50,789 nt of DNA from an uncultured Oscillospiraceae bacterium (GCA_934661735.1 CAKUJN010000003.1:1-50789); one strand, 5' to 3'. Shown: positions 1-7,627, counted from the first letter of the stretch. The notes: generated by a model from the sequence alone, not told the origin. Program-made: numbers and translations.

Positions 1-68
1 AGCCTATAGGCTCAGCCCAGGTCATGCCCCAAGGGGGCTAGTGCAAACCACCGGCACGGCCGGTGGTT
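1..68. repeat. Palindrome and hairpin cluster at window start
   Basis: Three dyads lie side by side: a perfect 12-bp palindrome at 1-12, a GCCCC/GGGGC hairpin near 26-38, and a perfect 9-bp stem (46-54 with 60-68, 5-nt loop). No T-run follows, so this is a poor intrinsic terminator. It could be the subterminal end of an IS200/IS605-type element or the end of a repeat or RNA lying outside the window. No coding sequence is visible here. Its identity is unresolved. Confidence 0.35.
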
Positions 69-96
69 ATGATTTCTCCGCAGAGCTTCGTATCGG

Positions 97-125
97 TTGA
101 CCGGAGGCGCAATTTCCGCTATGAT
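97..125 (+). promoter_or_regulatory. Sigma-A promoter of purine nucleoside phosphorylase gene
   Basis: TTGACC (97-102), 17-bp spacer, TATGAT (120-125). It lies 28 bp before the ATG at 154, with GGAGG at 142-146 as ribosome binding site. Confidence 0.6.
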
Positions 126-153
126 AAAGAAAAAACACAGCGGAGGATAAGCC

Positions 154-975
154 ATGGAACGCGATTATGCCTTTTACCGCGAAAGCGCGGAATATGTAAA
201 GCGCCGCGCGCCGTTTGTGCCGGAGCTTGCGGTCGTACTCGGCTCGGCGCTGGGGCCGCTGGCCGGACAGCTGGAAAATCCGGTGACAATCGACTACGCC
301 GACATTCCGAATTTTCTGGTGTCCACCGCACCAGGTCATGCCGGAAAGCTGATTTTCGGCACGCTGGAGGGAAAAAGACTGGTCTGCATGTCCGGCCGCT
401 TCCACAGCTACGAGGGCTACAGCTTTGAGCAGCTTGCCGCGCCGGTGCGCCTGATGAAGCTTCTCGGCGTGCGCGCGGTCATTCTGACCAACGCCGCGGG
501 CGGCGTGAATCTGAATTATCACGTCGGCGACGTGATGCTCCTGCGCGACCATATCAAGCTCACGGGCGACAGCCCGCTGCGCGGCAGAAATCTTCCGGAG
601 TTCGGCGACCGCTTCTTCGACGTGACGCGGATGTACACGCCGGAGCTGCGCGAGACAGCAAAGCGCTGCGCGCAGGGGAGCGGCCTTGCGGTGCACGAGG
701 GCGTGTATTTCTTCATGACCGGCCCGCAGTTTGAAACGCCCGCGGAGATCCGCGCCATCCGGACGCTCGGCGGCGACGCGGTAGGCATGTCCACCGTCAC
801 CGAGGCGCTGACGGCGGCGCACTGCGGTCTGCCGGTGCTTGCCATGTCGGTCATTACAAACATGGCGGCGGGCGTGCTGGACCGGCCGCTGACGACGCAG
901 GAGGTCAATGAGACGGGCGAGCTGATCGCCGGAAGCTTCAGCGCATATCTGCGCCGCATCATACGCGAAATCTGA
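154..975 (+). CDS. punA: Purine nucleoside phosphorylase (trimeric, PNP/MTAP family 2)
   Basis: This 273-aa cytosolic enzyme would cleave purine (deoxy)ribonucleosides with phosphate to give free base and (deoxy)ribose-1-phosphate, a purine salvage step. Visible family motifs are GSALG near residue 30, PGH, HSYEGYS, TNAAGG, and the base-binding run GPQFET...GMST...ITN. E194 and N236 match the Glu/Asn pair that selects 6-oxopurines (guanosine, inosine) in trimeric PNPs, which argues against methylthioadenosine phosphorylase. Length is normal for the family. The start is fixed by GGAGG seven bases upstream. An isomerase-family gene follows 16 bp downstream, so the two probably form one operon. 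Confidence 0.92.
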   Translation: MERDYAFYRESAEYVKRRAPFVPELAVVLGSALGPLAGQLENPVTIDYADIPNFLVSTAPGHAGKLIFGTLEGKRLVCMSGRFHSYEGYSFEQLAAPVRLMKLLGVRAVILTNAAGGVNLNYHVGDVMLLRDHIKLTGDSPLRGRNLPEFGDRFFDVTRMYTPELRETAKRCAQGSGLAVHEGVYFFMTGPQFETPAEIRAIRTLGGDAVGMSTVTEALTAAHCGLPVLAMSVITNMAAGVLDRPLTTQEVNETGELIAGSFSAYLRRIIREI

Positions 976-991
976 AATGGGGGAGCAAAAT

Positions 992-2062
992 ATGGAAGAA
1001 AAACGTGCGGACGCGGGCCTTGCGTTCATGCTGCAATATGAAAACGTCGCGTGGTATGACGGCGGCAGCGTCCGGATTCTGGACCGCCGCGTCTATCCGG
1101 CCAGAACGGAGTTTGTAACCTGCCGCACGCATGGCGAGGTGGCGCAGGCAATTGCGGACATGGTCACGCAGAGCGCGGGGCCGTATACGGCGGCGGCCAT
1201 GGGCATGGCGCTGGCCGCTTATGAGTGCCGCGGAAAAACAGAGCGCAAGCAGCTGGATTTCCTGCGCGCGGCGGCAGAGACAATTTCAACCGCGCGCCCG
1301 ACGACCGCGTCGCGCATGCGCCTGATCTGTGAGGGCTGTCTGCGTGCCGCCGAACGGGCGCTCGCGTCCGGCGAGCCGGTCGACCTTGCCATCCGCGCGC
1401 ACGCGGTGCGCACGAACAACAGCCGCTATGAAAAGGTCGACCGCATCGGCGGCTATCTGTCCGACCTGTTTCCCGCCAGCGGCGCGATCATGACGCAGTG
1501 CTTCGGCGAGACAATCGTCGGCATGATGCTCAGGCACGCCAGACAGAAGCAGAAGGATATCCGCATCTTCTGTCCCGAGACGCGCCCGTATTTTCAGGGC
1601 GCGCGCCTGACGGCGACGGTCTGCCGCGACATGGGCTTCGACGTGACGGTCATCACCGACAACATGCCCGCCTGCGTCATGCAGCAGGAGCATATCGACC
1701 TGTTCACCTGTGCGGCGGACGCGATCTGTCTCGACGGCTATGTCGTCAATAAGGTCGGCACGTTCCAGATTGCCATCGCCGCAAATTATATGGGGATTCC
1801 GACGTTTGTCACCGGCGCGCCGGATATCGGCCACCCGACAAAGGATACGATCCGCATCGAGCAGCGTGATCCGGAATTTGTCCTTCAGGCCATGGGCGTT
1901 CGTACAGCCGCCGAGGGCGTCAGGGGCTATTATCCGGCGTTTGACATCACACCGCCGCACCTGATCTCCGGCATTGTCACCGACCGCGGCGTATTCTCGC
2001 CCTTTGACCTGCACCGCTATTTTGCCGACGGCGGAAAAGGGGAGTACGAGCTGGTAGTCTGA
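992..2062 (+). CDS. MtnA/eIF2B-family sugar-1-phosphate isomerase-like protein
   Basis: A 356-aa protein of the superfamily that holds methylthioribose-1-phosphate isomerase (MtnA), ribose-1,5-bisphosphate isomerase and eIF2B subunits. I chose the ATG at 992 because GGGGGAG lies 6 bp upstream; an earlier in-frame ATG at 977 has no ribosome binding site. The aldose-isomerase signature survives: ARPTT near residue 103, a Cys in IMTQCFGE (C170) where MtnA has its catalytic Cys, and an Asp in CLDGYVVNKVGT (D248) where MtnA has its catalytic Asp. The surrounding residues differ from classical MtnA. Co-transcription with a 6-oxopurine-type PNP suggests an aldose-1-phosphate substrate, possibly ribose-1-phosphate or a derivative; that is inference. 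Family membership is much surer than substrate. Confidence 0.75.
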   Translation: MEEKRADAGLAFMLQYENVAWYDGGSVRILDRRVYPARTEFVTCRTHGEVAQAIADMVTQSAGPYTAAAMGMALAAYECRGKTERKQLDFLRAAAETISTARPTTASRMRLICEGCLRAAERALASGEPVDLAIRAHAVRTNNSRYEKVDRIGGYLSDLFPASGAIMTQCFGETIVGMMLRHARQKQKDIRIFCPETRPYFQGARLTATVCRDMGFDVTVITDNMPACVMQQEHIDLFTCAADAICLDGYVVNKVGTFQIAIAANYMGIPTFVTGAPDIGHPTKDTIRIEQRDPEFVLQAMGVRTAAEGVRGYYPAFDITPPHLISGIVTDRGVFSPFDLHRYFADGGKGEYELVV

Positions 2063-2114
2063 CGCCTCCGGCATTGGCTTATGCCGTATCCTGCTCGTCT
2101 TTTGGATACATTCC

Positions 2115-2140
2115 AGGGGCGGACGACTCTGTCCGCCCCT
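2115..2140. repeat. Hairpin a (AGGGGCGGAC stem), island A copy
   Basis: Ten-bp perfect stem AGGGGCGGAC / GTCCGCCCCT with six-base loop GACTCT. Related copies are at 3031-3056, 7710-7734, 8185-8208 and 8500-8522. A version at 49934-50016 has its loop replaced by a longer insert. Confidence 0.85.
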
Positions 2141-2200
2141 TTTCCGGTTTGCACCGGAGTGCCGTTGAATGCGATTACACCGCGACTGTGCCTCCGGCGG

Positions 2201-2330
2201 CTCGTCCTCACAAACTCCACATCCCTCGCCCCGCCGCAAGCGGCAGGTCTCGTCCGTTCCGTTGCTCGTCCTCTCCAAATTGCAAACGCTCCGCTGGTTT
2301 GCAATTTGGTTCCGTCTGTCTTGCCAGAAA
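2201..2330 (+). repeat. Module R1, 130-bp dispersed repeat, copy A
   Basis: Identical by eye over all 130 bp to 7846-7975; the copy at 27198-27327 differs at about seven positions with no indel. It contains a hairpin CCGC-CGCAAG-CGG and a 13-bp stem-loop whose arms are CCAAATTGCAAAC and GTTTGCAATTTGG. The flanks differ: A and C are preceded by a CCTCCGGCGG segment, B by a different module, which marks R1 as a separable unit. Confidence 0.9.
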
Positions 2331-2340
2331 AGAATGGGGA

Positions 2341-2480
2341 GAAAAGAGGCGCTTGGGGACGCGCTATATTGCGCGCTCACGCGCGCGAGTTTTTGGCCGC
2401 TCCGCGGCCGGAACGCCCTGTCGGGCGCAAAACTGTAACTTTCCCTATAGCTGTTGGTTCCGATATTGCTTACAGGTCTG
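2341..2480 (+). repeat. Module R3, GCGC-rich dispersed repeat, copy A
   Basis: Runs from GAAAAGAGGCGC through a GCGCGC / GCGCGC stem, a GCCGCTCCGCGGC hairpin and a GCCCTGTCGGGC hairpin to TATTGCTTACAGGTCTG. Inverted, diverged copies lie at 8259-8400, 27722-27825 and 50143-50276. Confidence 0.8.
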
Positions 2481-2481
2481 T

Positions 2482-2563
2482 AGGGGCCGATGGCGAGCGC
2501 AGCCGTCAGCGACAAAGGAGCGCTACGGATGCGGCCCACCCCTTGCGGGTGCACATCGGCCCG
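2482..2563 (+). repeat. Hairpin b with a 61-nt insert in its loop
   Basis: The arms GGGGCCGATG and CATCGGCCC are those of hairpin b, which elsewhere has a four-base loop (CCCA or TGGG). Here 2493-2553 replaces the loop. The same 61-nt insert lies inverted in hairpin b at 27929-27989, and a close 63-nt version sits inside hairpin a at 49944-50006. The insert itself folds (CCGT...ACGG and ACCCCTTGCGGGT). Confidence 0.8.
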
Positions 2564-2657
2564 TTTGGGAACCGGCGAGTTCGCCGCAGATTTCCGTGAA
2601 AACGGCGTGCACTGCGCGGGCCGATGTGGGCATCGGCCCCTGCAAACATGTACAGTA

Positions 2658-2893
2658 GAACGCAAATATTCAGCACCACCGGCGAATTCGTAGATGGCCT
2701 GTTATTTCCGCGGCAGCGTGTTTTGCAATTTCCCTGCGTGGCAACTGCTCCCGATGGGAGCGTTGTCACCACGCAGGCGGCGCGTAGTACAGATTTGTGG
2801 ACAGTTTCTCGTGTGTTGGCCGCAACGCTCTTCTACGGGCTCCTTCTGTGGCTTGCAATACAATCCGATCCGCTTCCAGCGCCTCTTTTTGCC
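2658..2893 (+). repeat. Module R6, ~235-bp dispersed repeat, copy A
   Basis: Contains a long imperfect dyad (CCTGCGTGGCAAC...GTTGTCACCACGCAGG) and ends in GCGCCTCTTTTTGCC. Inverted diverged copies are at 27332-27560 (island C) and 49690-49926 (island D). Confidence 0.8.
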
Positions 2894-2924
2894 TACTTTT
2901 TCTGGCAAGACAGAAAAAGTAGGT
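2891..2924. repeat. Hairpin R2 (GCCTACTTTTTCTG stem)
   Basis: Fourteen-bp stem GCCTACTTTTTCTG / CAGAAAAAGTAGGT around the loop GCAAGA. Related hairpins lie at about 8402-8435, 27827-27858, 49661-49692 and 50280-50314. The stem is AT-rich in its middle and GC-closed. Confidence 0.85.
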
Positions 2925-3113
2925 CTGCGAAGCAACAGTTGCGGCCTCGCCGTGAAAATGGCAGTCCGGTGAATCCGGACAAAAGGGCCGATGTGGGCAT
3001 CGGCCCCTACAAACATGTGCGAAAAACGAACAGGGCGGACAGCATCGTCTGCCCCTACGGGGTATCCCAAAGACGAACAGCGTGCGGTGCAAGCCGCAGG
3101 CCTCTCCGGCGTG

Positions 3114-3149
3114 AAAAACCGTCACAGGAAATGTCCTGTGACGGTTTTT
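3114..3149. terminator. Bidirectional terminator between island A and thrS
   Basis: Perfect 16-bp stem (3114-3129 with 3134-3149, loop AATG). It begins with A5 and ends with T5, so it can terminate thrS on the minus strand and anything reading out of island A on the plus strand. Confidence 0.9.
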
Positions 3150-3158
3150 GCATCAGAA

Positions 3159-4916
3159 TTATTTCATTGCCTTGCTGTCGACAACGTCCTTGAGCATCGC
3201 GATGAACGCGTCCAGGGTCATTGCGCCAAGGTCGCCCTCGCTGCGGTGGCGCGGCGAGACGGTGCCGTTTTCGATGTCGCGGTCGCCCACAACCAGCATA
3301 TACGGAACCTTTTCCATCTGGCCCTCGCGGATCTTCTTGCCGATCTTTTCGTTGCGGTCGTCCACCTCAACGCGGTAGCCCAGCGCATCCAGCTTCGCGC
3401 GGATATCGTTTGCATAGTCGTTCGCGCGGTCGGTGACGGGCAGAATCTTGACCTGCACAGGGCTGAGCCATGTCGGGAACGCGCCGGCAAAATGCTCGGT
3501 AATGACGCCAATGAAGCGCTCGATCGAGCCGAGCACTACGCGGTGGATCATGACGGGACGATGCTTCATGCCGTCCTCGCCGGTATATTCCAGCTCAAAG
3601 CGCTCGGGCAGCTGCATATCCAGCTGAATCGTGCCGCACTGCCACGTTCTGCCCAGCGAATCCGCCAGATGGAAGTCCAGCTTCGGGCCGTAGAACGCGC
3701 CGTCGCCGGCGTTGACGATGAAGTCCTTGCCCATCTCTTTGATTGCCGCACTCAGCGTATCCTCGGCAAAGCGCCAGTCCTTTTCGTCGCCGATGTGGTC
3801 GTCCGGCATGGTGGACAGCTCAATCTGATAGCTCAGGCCAAAGGTGGAGTAGACCTCGTCAAACAGCTTGACAACGTTCTTGATCTCATCCTTCATCTGG
3901 TCCCACGTCATGAAGATGTGCGCGTCGTCCTGTGTGAAGCAGCGCACGCGGAACAGGCCGTGCAGCGCGCCGGAAAGCTCGTGCCGGTGAACAAGGCCCA
4001 GCTCGCCCACACGCAGCGGCAGGTCGCGGTAGGAGTGCGGCTCGCTTGCGTAGACAATCATGCCGCCGGGGCAGTTCATGGGCTTGATGGCATAGTCCTC
4101 GCCGTCAATGACGGTGGTATACATATTCTGCTTATAGTGATCCCAGTGGCCCGAGCGCTCCCACAGACGGCGGTTGAGGATCATCGGCGTGGAGATTTCC
4201 ACATAGCCGTAGCGCTTGTGCACCTGACGCCAGTAGTCGATCAGCGTATTCTTCAGCACCATGCCCTTCGGCAGGAAGAACGGGAAGCCGGGGCCGTCCT
4301 CGGTCAGCATGAACAGGCCGAGCTCCTTGCCCAGCTTGCGGTGATCGCGCTTCTTGGCCTCTTCGATGCGGGCCAGATACTCGTCCAGCTCCTCCTTCTT
4401 CGGGAACGCGACGCCGTAGATTCTCTGAAGCGTCTGCCGGTTCGAGTCGCCGCGCCAGTATGCGGCGTTGCACGCAGTCAGCTTGATGGCGTTGCCCTTG
4501 ATGCGGCCGGTGGAGTCCAGATGCGGGCCGGCGCACAGGTCGGTGAACTCACCCTGGGTGTAGAACGAGATGTGCGCATCGACGGGCAGATCGTTGATCA
4601 GCTCGACCTTATACGGCTCGCCCTTGTCCTCCATATACTTGATGGCTTCCTCGCGCGGCAGCTCAAAGCGCTCAAGCTTCAGCTTCTCCTTGCAGATTTT
4701 GCGCATCTCCGCCTCCAGCTCTTCCATGATCTCCGGCGTGAATGCGAACGGTGCGTCAAAGTCATAGTAGAAGCCGTTGTCAATCGACGGGCCGATGGCC
4801 AGCTTGACCTCGGGATGCAGGCGCTTGACGGCCTGCGCCAGAACATGCGAGCAGGTGTGCCAGTAGGTTCTGCGGTACTGCTCGTTCTCAAAGGAAAATT
4901 CGTTGTTTTCAGACAT
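3159..4916 (-). CDS. thrS: Threonyl-tRNA synthetase lacking the TGS domain
   Basis: This 585-aa class II synthetase charges tRNA-Thr. I chose the ATG at 4916 because AAGGAGG stands at the right distance upstream and the longer reading frame runs into the T-box leader. The protein begins directly with the editing domain: H20xxxH24, then C128 and H132 in TDLCAGPH. The catalytic core (NCPGGM, the VHRHE motif-2 region, HRVVLGSIER) and a C-terminal anticodon-binding domain follow. Bacterial ThrS is usually about 640 aa with an N-terminal TGS domain, which is absent here. A T-box leader and a sigma-A promoter precede it. Confidence 0.97.
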   Translation of the reverse strand: MSENNEFSFENEQYRRTYWHTCSHVLAQAVKRLHPEVKLAIGPSIDNGFYYDFDAPFAFTPEIMEELEAEMRKICKEKLKLERFELPREEAIKYMEDKGEPYKVELINDLPVDAHISFYTQGEFTDLCAGPHLDSTGRIKGNAIKLTACNAAYWRGDSNRQTLQRIYGVAFPKKEELDEYLARIEEAKKRDHRKLGKELGLFMLTEDGPGFPFFLPKGMVLKNTLIDYWRQVHKRYGYVEISTPMILNRRLWERSGHWDHYKQNMYTTVIDGEDYAIKPMNCPGGMIVYASEPHSYRDLPLRVGELGLVHRHELSGALHGLFRVRCFTQDDAHIFMTWDQMKDEIKNVVKLFDEVYSTFGLSYQIELSTMPDDHIGDEKDWRFAEDTLSAAIKEMGKDFIVNAGDGAFYGPKLDFHLADSLGRTWQCGTIQLDMQLPERFELEYTGEDGMKHRPVMIHRVVLGSIERFIGVITEHFAGAFPTWLSPVQVKILPVTDRANDYANDIRAKLDALGYRVEVDDRNEKIGKKIREGQMEKVPYMLVVGDRDIENGTVSPRHRSEGDLGAMTLDAFIAMLKDVVDSKAMK

Positions 4917-4943
4917 GATAACTGCCTCCTTTTTGATCTGGGG

Positions 4944-5195
4944 CAAAACAAAACTGCTCCACCCCTGAGAAAAATCAGGGGTGAAGCAGATACGCTCCAC
5001 GGTTCCACCCTGCTTGCGGGCAGCCGCCCGCCGCTTTTGGCCTCTGTAACGGGAGGACCCGTCGCCGCCTACTGTCATTTCAGCCGCGCCGCTCGGAAGG
5101 GGTAACGCCGCGCCGTGCATCGGGACTCTTGCACCGTTCGAGTCCCTCTCTGTCATGCCGTCGCGCAGCATCATGGCTTCTTCAATGCTTTTTCT
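4944..5195 (-). promoter_or_regulatory. T-box leader of thrS
   Basis: On the minus strand the leader has a Stem I with distal hairpin GGGACTC...GAGTCCC capped by GGTGCAA, then the T-box AGGGTGGAACCGTG (4998-5011 on plus), then a terminator hairpin with 15-bp arms (4954-4968 and 4975-4989) followed by a T-rich run. Uncharged tRNA-Thr would be expected to stabilise the antiterminator. I could not place the Thr specifier codon with certainty; an ACC lies in the 3' part of Stem I. Confidence 0.93.
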
Positions 5196-5201
5196 GCTGA
5201 C

Positions 5202-5230
5202 AATATAGCACCTTTGCGGCACTTTGTCAA
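5202..5230 (-). promoter_or_regulatory. Sigma-A promoter of the thrS T-box leader
   Basis: Minus strand: TTGACA (5230-5225), 17-bp spacer, TATATT (5207-5202). This is close to consensus. Confidence 0.85.
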
Positions 5231-5392
5231 TTTTTAATTATTTTGATATTATTTTTAACGTTTTGTCATCATAAAATGACGAATAATATCTGAATATTCA
5301 CGTATTTTCTACAAAAGAATCCCAGATATTTCAAATTTCGAGCGATAAAAATCGTCAAAAGTTTCGTTGTCTAATGTAAACTAATGAAAAAC

Positions 5393-5420
5393 TTGACTTT
5401 TCAGAAAAAATAATTATAAT
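5393..5420 (+). promoter_or_regulatory. Promoter of the 3D-domain protein gene
   Basis: TTGACT (5393-5398), 16-bp spacer, TATAAT (5415-5420). It would give a 5' UTR of about 125 nt holding an 8-bp inverted repeat TGGCAATT/AATTGCCA (5429-5436 and 5471-5478). The AT-rich stretch 5231-5392 between this promoter and the thrS promoter holds no gene that I can see. Confidence 0.65.
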
Positions 5421-5552
5421 ATGCAATATGGCAATTATTCATAAAGTCGTTACAAAATTGAAATCTTTTGAATTGCCACTGCACACCGAACGGACAGGCG
5501 CGGCAGAGACGTCCGTCTCCGCCGTGCCGAATATGAAAGGAGGTATTCCGAT

Positions 5553-6350
5553 ATGACCCGAAACGCGCGCGCGGACTGTCTGTTTCCGGCAGTGCTGGCG
5601 CTGTGTACGCTCTGCGTCTGTATGATTCTGATCGGCGCGGCCGGCAAATCAGACTCGGAGCCTGAAATCACATCCGTGCAGACGGAATTACAGACAGAAG
5701 CAAATACCGATACAGCCGCCGCGGGCGGCGGGACGGAGGCGGTGCGAAGCACACAGCCGCTTGCGCTGCTCTCCCAGACGGCGCAGACGCGCGTCCTGCC
5801 GGTCAGCTACAGCGTGCCGGAGCCGTCAGAGCCTGCACAGCAGGCCGCCGAGCCGGACGAGCCCGCGCAGAGCGAACAGGAAGCGTCCGAGACGATGACG
5901 TCGCTGCCGCAGCCGCCGGCAGAGCCGATGAAAAGCGCGGACGGCCGTCCGATCGTCGCCGTTCCGAACGGAGACGCAGATGTTCCGGACAATCTGGAGC
6001 TGATCGACACCTTTGTCGCCACGGCCTACTGCGTGACCGGCACGACCTCGACCGGTACATATACGACCATCAACCGGACGCTGGCCGTCAACCCGCGCAT
6101 CATTCCCTATGGCACGCATGTCTGGATGTTCCTGGACGACGGGACGCTGGTCGGCGATTTCTACGCCGAGGACACCGGCTCAAACATGCTGGCCAATCCC
6201 TATGTGGTGGATATCTACATGGGCGCAGGAACGTATAACGACTGCATCCTCTGGGGCGCACAGCATGTCACGCTGTACGCCGAACCGGAGGCGGACGCGG
6301 CGGACGGCGCTCTGCCTGCAGCTGTGCAGCCGATTCCGGCCGAAAAGTGA
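5553..6350 (+). CDS. Secreted/membrane-anchored 3D-domain protein
   Basis: 265 aa. An N-terminal hydrophobic segment (about residues 11-30) looks like a signal anchor. A long low-complexity linker rich in E, P, A and Q follows (about 35-135). Residues 150-245 form a 3D domain (named for three Asp), with FVATAYC, TLAVNPRIIPYGTHVW, DFYAEDTG and VVDIYM. This fold is shared by YabE-like proteins, resuscitation-promoting factors and MltA, and usually acts on the cell wall. The start follows GAAAGGAGG with a good gap. Standing just upstream of rsmA it matches the yabE-rnmV-ksgA neighbourhood of Bacillus with rnmV missing. Enzymatic activity is not proven by sequence. Confidence 0.85.
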   Translation: MTRNARADCLFPAVLALCTLCVCMILIGAAGKSDSEPEITSVQTELQTEANTDTAAAGGGTEAVRSTQPLALLSQTAQTRVLPVSYSVPEPSEPAQQAAEPDEPAQSEQEASETMTSLPQPPAEPMKSADGRPIVAVPNGDADVPDNLELIDTFVATAYCVTGTTSTGTYTTINRTLAVNPRIIPYGTHVWMFLDDGTLVGDFYAEDTGSNMLANPYVVDIYMGAGTYNDCILWGAQHVTLYAEPEADAADGALPAAVQPIPAEK

Positions 6351-6358
6351 ATCTCCGG

Positions 6359-6411
6359 TTGAAAAGCCGCCTTTCGTTTGCTAAAATGAAGCTGCGAAAG
6401 GCGGTTTTTTT
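6359..6411 (+). promoter_or_regulatory. Overlapping terminator hairpin, rsmA promoter and rsmA Shine-Dalgarno
   Basis: TTGAAA (6359-6364), a 17-bp spacer and TAAAAT (6382-6387) form a promoter. The same bases hold a hairpin with 10-bp arms CCGCCTTTCG (6367-6376) and CGAAAGGCGG (6395-6404) followed by T7 (6405-6411), which can terminate transcripts of the 3D gene. The rsmA ATG is the next base, so AAAGGCGG in the right arm also has to serve as its ribosome binding site. Confidence 0.7.
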
Positions 6412-7272
6412 ATGGATTTATGCAATATCGGCGAGATCAGGGCGCTTCTTGCGCGCCACGGCTTTCATTTCTCCAAGGCAAAGGGGCAGAACTTCCTGAC
6501 CCAGAGCTGGGTCCCGCGGGAAATCGCGTCCGCGTCCGGCATTGACGGGACGTGCGGCGTGCTGGAGGTCGGCCCCGGCATCGGCCCGCTGACCGAGCAG
6601 CTGTGCGCCAGCGCGGGCCGCGTCGTCGCCGTCGAGGTCGATACGTCGCTTCGGCCGGTGCTGGCCGAGACGATGGCCGGACGGGAGAATCTGGAAATTC
6701 TGTTTCAGGATATCCTGAAAACAGACATTCCAGAGCTTGTGCGCACGCACTTTGCGGGCTTACGCCCGATGGCCTGCGCGAATCTGCCGTATTATATTAC
6801 AACGCCGGTGCTGGCGGCGCTTCTGGAAAGCCGGAGCTTTGAGGCCGTCACCGTCATGGTGCAGAAGGAGGTCGCGCAGCGCATCTGCGCCGCCGCAGGG
6901 AGCGGCGAGTACGGCGCGTTCAGCGTTTTCTGCCAGTATTATGCCGAGCCGCGCCTGCTGTTTGACGTGCCGCCGTCGTGCTTCATCCCCCAGCCGAAGG
7001 TCACCTCCGCCGTTTTGCAGCTGCGCACAAGGACTGCGCCCCCGTGTGAAATTACGGACGAGCGGCTGTTTTTCCGCGTCGTGCGCGCCGGCTTCGGCCA
7101 GCGGCGCAAAACGCTGCTCAACGCGCTGTCCTCCGGCTTCGGCGAGCTGACAAAGCAGCAGCTGACCGAGGTGCTGGAAGCGTGCGGCATCGCGCCGTCG
7201 GTGCGCGCCGAAACACTGGACATTCCGGCGTTCGCCGCGATTGCGAACGCGCTTGCCGCGCGGAACGGATAG
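6412..7272 (+). CDS. rsmA: 16S rRNA dimethyladenosine transferase
   Basis: 286 aa, normal length. RsmA/KsgA uses SAM to dimethylate two adjacent adenines in helix 45 of 16S rRNA during 30S maturation. Visible features are GQNFL (25-29), motif I LEVGPGIGPL (51-60), motif IV NLPYYI (124-129), and the C-terminal helical domain with the run FGQRRKTLLNAL. The ATG at 6412 directly follows a T7 tract, and the initial residues align with where KsgA proteins normally begin. A GIY-YIG gene starts 5 bp after the stop, so the two are probably co-transcribed. Confidence 0.97.
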   Translation: MDLCNIGEIRALLARHGFHFSKAKGQNFLTQSWVPREIASASGIDGTCGVLEVGPGIGPLTEQLCASAGRVVAVEVDTSLRPVLAETMAGRENLEILFQDILKTDIPELVRTHFAGLRPMACANLPYYITTPVLAALLESRSFEAVTVMVQKEVAQRICAAAGSGEYGAFSVFCQYYAEPRLLFDVPPSCFIPQPKVTSAVLQLRTRTAPPCEITDERLFFRVVRAGFGQRRKTLLNALSSGFGELTKQQLTEVLEACGIAPSVRAETLDIPAFAAIANALAARNG

Positions 7273-7276
7273 GGCG

Positions 7277-7627
7277 ATGTATTACGTCTACATGCTCCGC
7301 TGCCGCGACGGCAGCCTCTATACCGGTCTTGCGAAGCACCTCTGCCGACGGATGCGCGAGCATGTCGGGCGGCTGCCCGCCTGTGCGCGCTATACGCGCA
7401 GCCATCCGGTACAGGAGCTTGCCGCGCTGTGGAAAACGTCCACGCGCGCGGACGCCGCGCGGCTGGAAGCATTCATCAAGCAGCTGCCGTGCAGGCGGAA
7501 GCTGACCCTGACCGCGGCTCCGCAGAGCCTTGCGGCGCTCACATCCGGCGTGCTTGACGACGTGTATACGCCCGTCACGGGCGTGACGCTGGCCGCCTGC
7601 CTGAGCGGCGCATTCAAAGAGGAGTGA
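7277..7627 (+). CDS. GIY-YIG nuclease-fold protein (UPF0213/YhbQ-YazA type)
   Basis: 116 aa. It starts MYYVYMLRCRDGSLYTG, in which YVYML and LYTG are the GIY and YIG strands, and continues with R and E residues expected of the single GIY-YIG domain. Small stand-alone members are conserved in Firmicutes near ksgA and have uncertain roles in DNA or RNA processing. I chose ATG 7277, 5 bp after rsmA, over an upstream in-frame ATG inside rsmA because the family begins at this point. The C-terminal 35 residues are Ala/Leu-rich and not diagnostic. Confidence 0.85.
   Translation: MYYVYMLRCRDGSLYTGLAKHLCRRMREHVGRLPACARYTRSHPVQELAALWKTSTRADAARLEAFIKQLPCRRKLTLTAAPQSLAALTSGVLDDVYTPVTGVTLAACLSGAFKEE

Larger units (their letters stand above)
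2063..3113. repeat. Mosaic repeat island A (non-coding)
   Basis: About 1.05 kb between convergent genes. It is built of modules shared with islands B, C and D: hairpin a (2115-2140; variant 3031-3056), the 130-bp module R1 (2201-2330), module R3 (2341-2480), hairpin b carrying a 61-nt insert (2482-2563), hairpin b (2614-2643 and 2982-3010), module R6 (2658-2893), the AT-rich hairpin R2 (2891-2924), and a roughly 60-bp stretch (2924-2984) that reappears inverted in island B. Open frames here are short, conflict between copies and have no ribosome binding sites, so I call no gene. Confidence 0.85.

Noticed and set aside
2074..2658. 194-aa frame in island A
   Set aside because: It runs through hairpins and module junctions, is not preserved in other module copies, and lacks a ribosome binding site.
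2063..3113. CRISPR array in the repeat islands
   Set aside because: Repeats are of different lengths, irregularly spaced and inverted as well as direct; there are no equal spacers and no cas genes.
2991..5105. 704-aa open frame on the plus strand across thrS
   Set aside because: It is antisense to a full-length ThrS with ribosome binding site, T-box and terminator. It is His/Val/Leu-rich without domains, an artefact of codon bias in a GC-rich gene.
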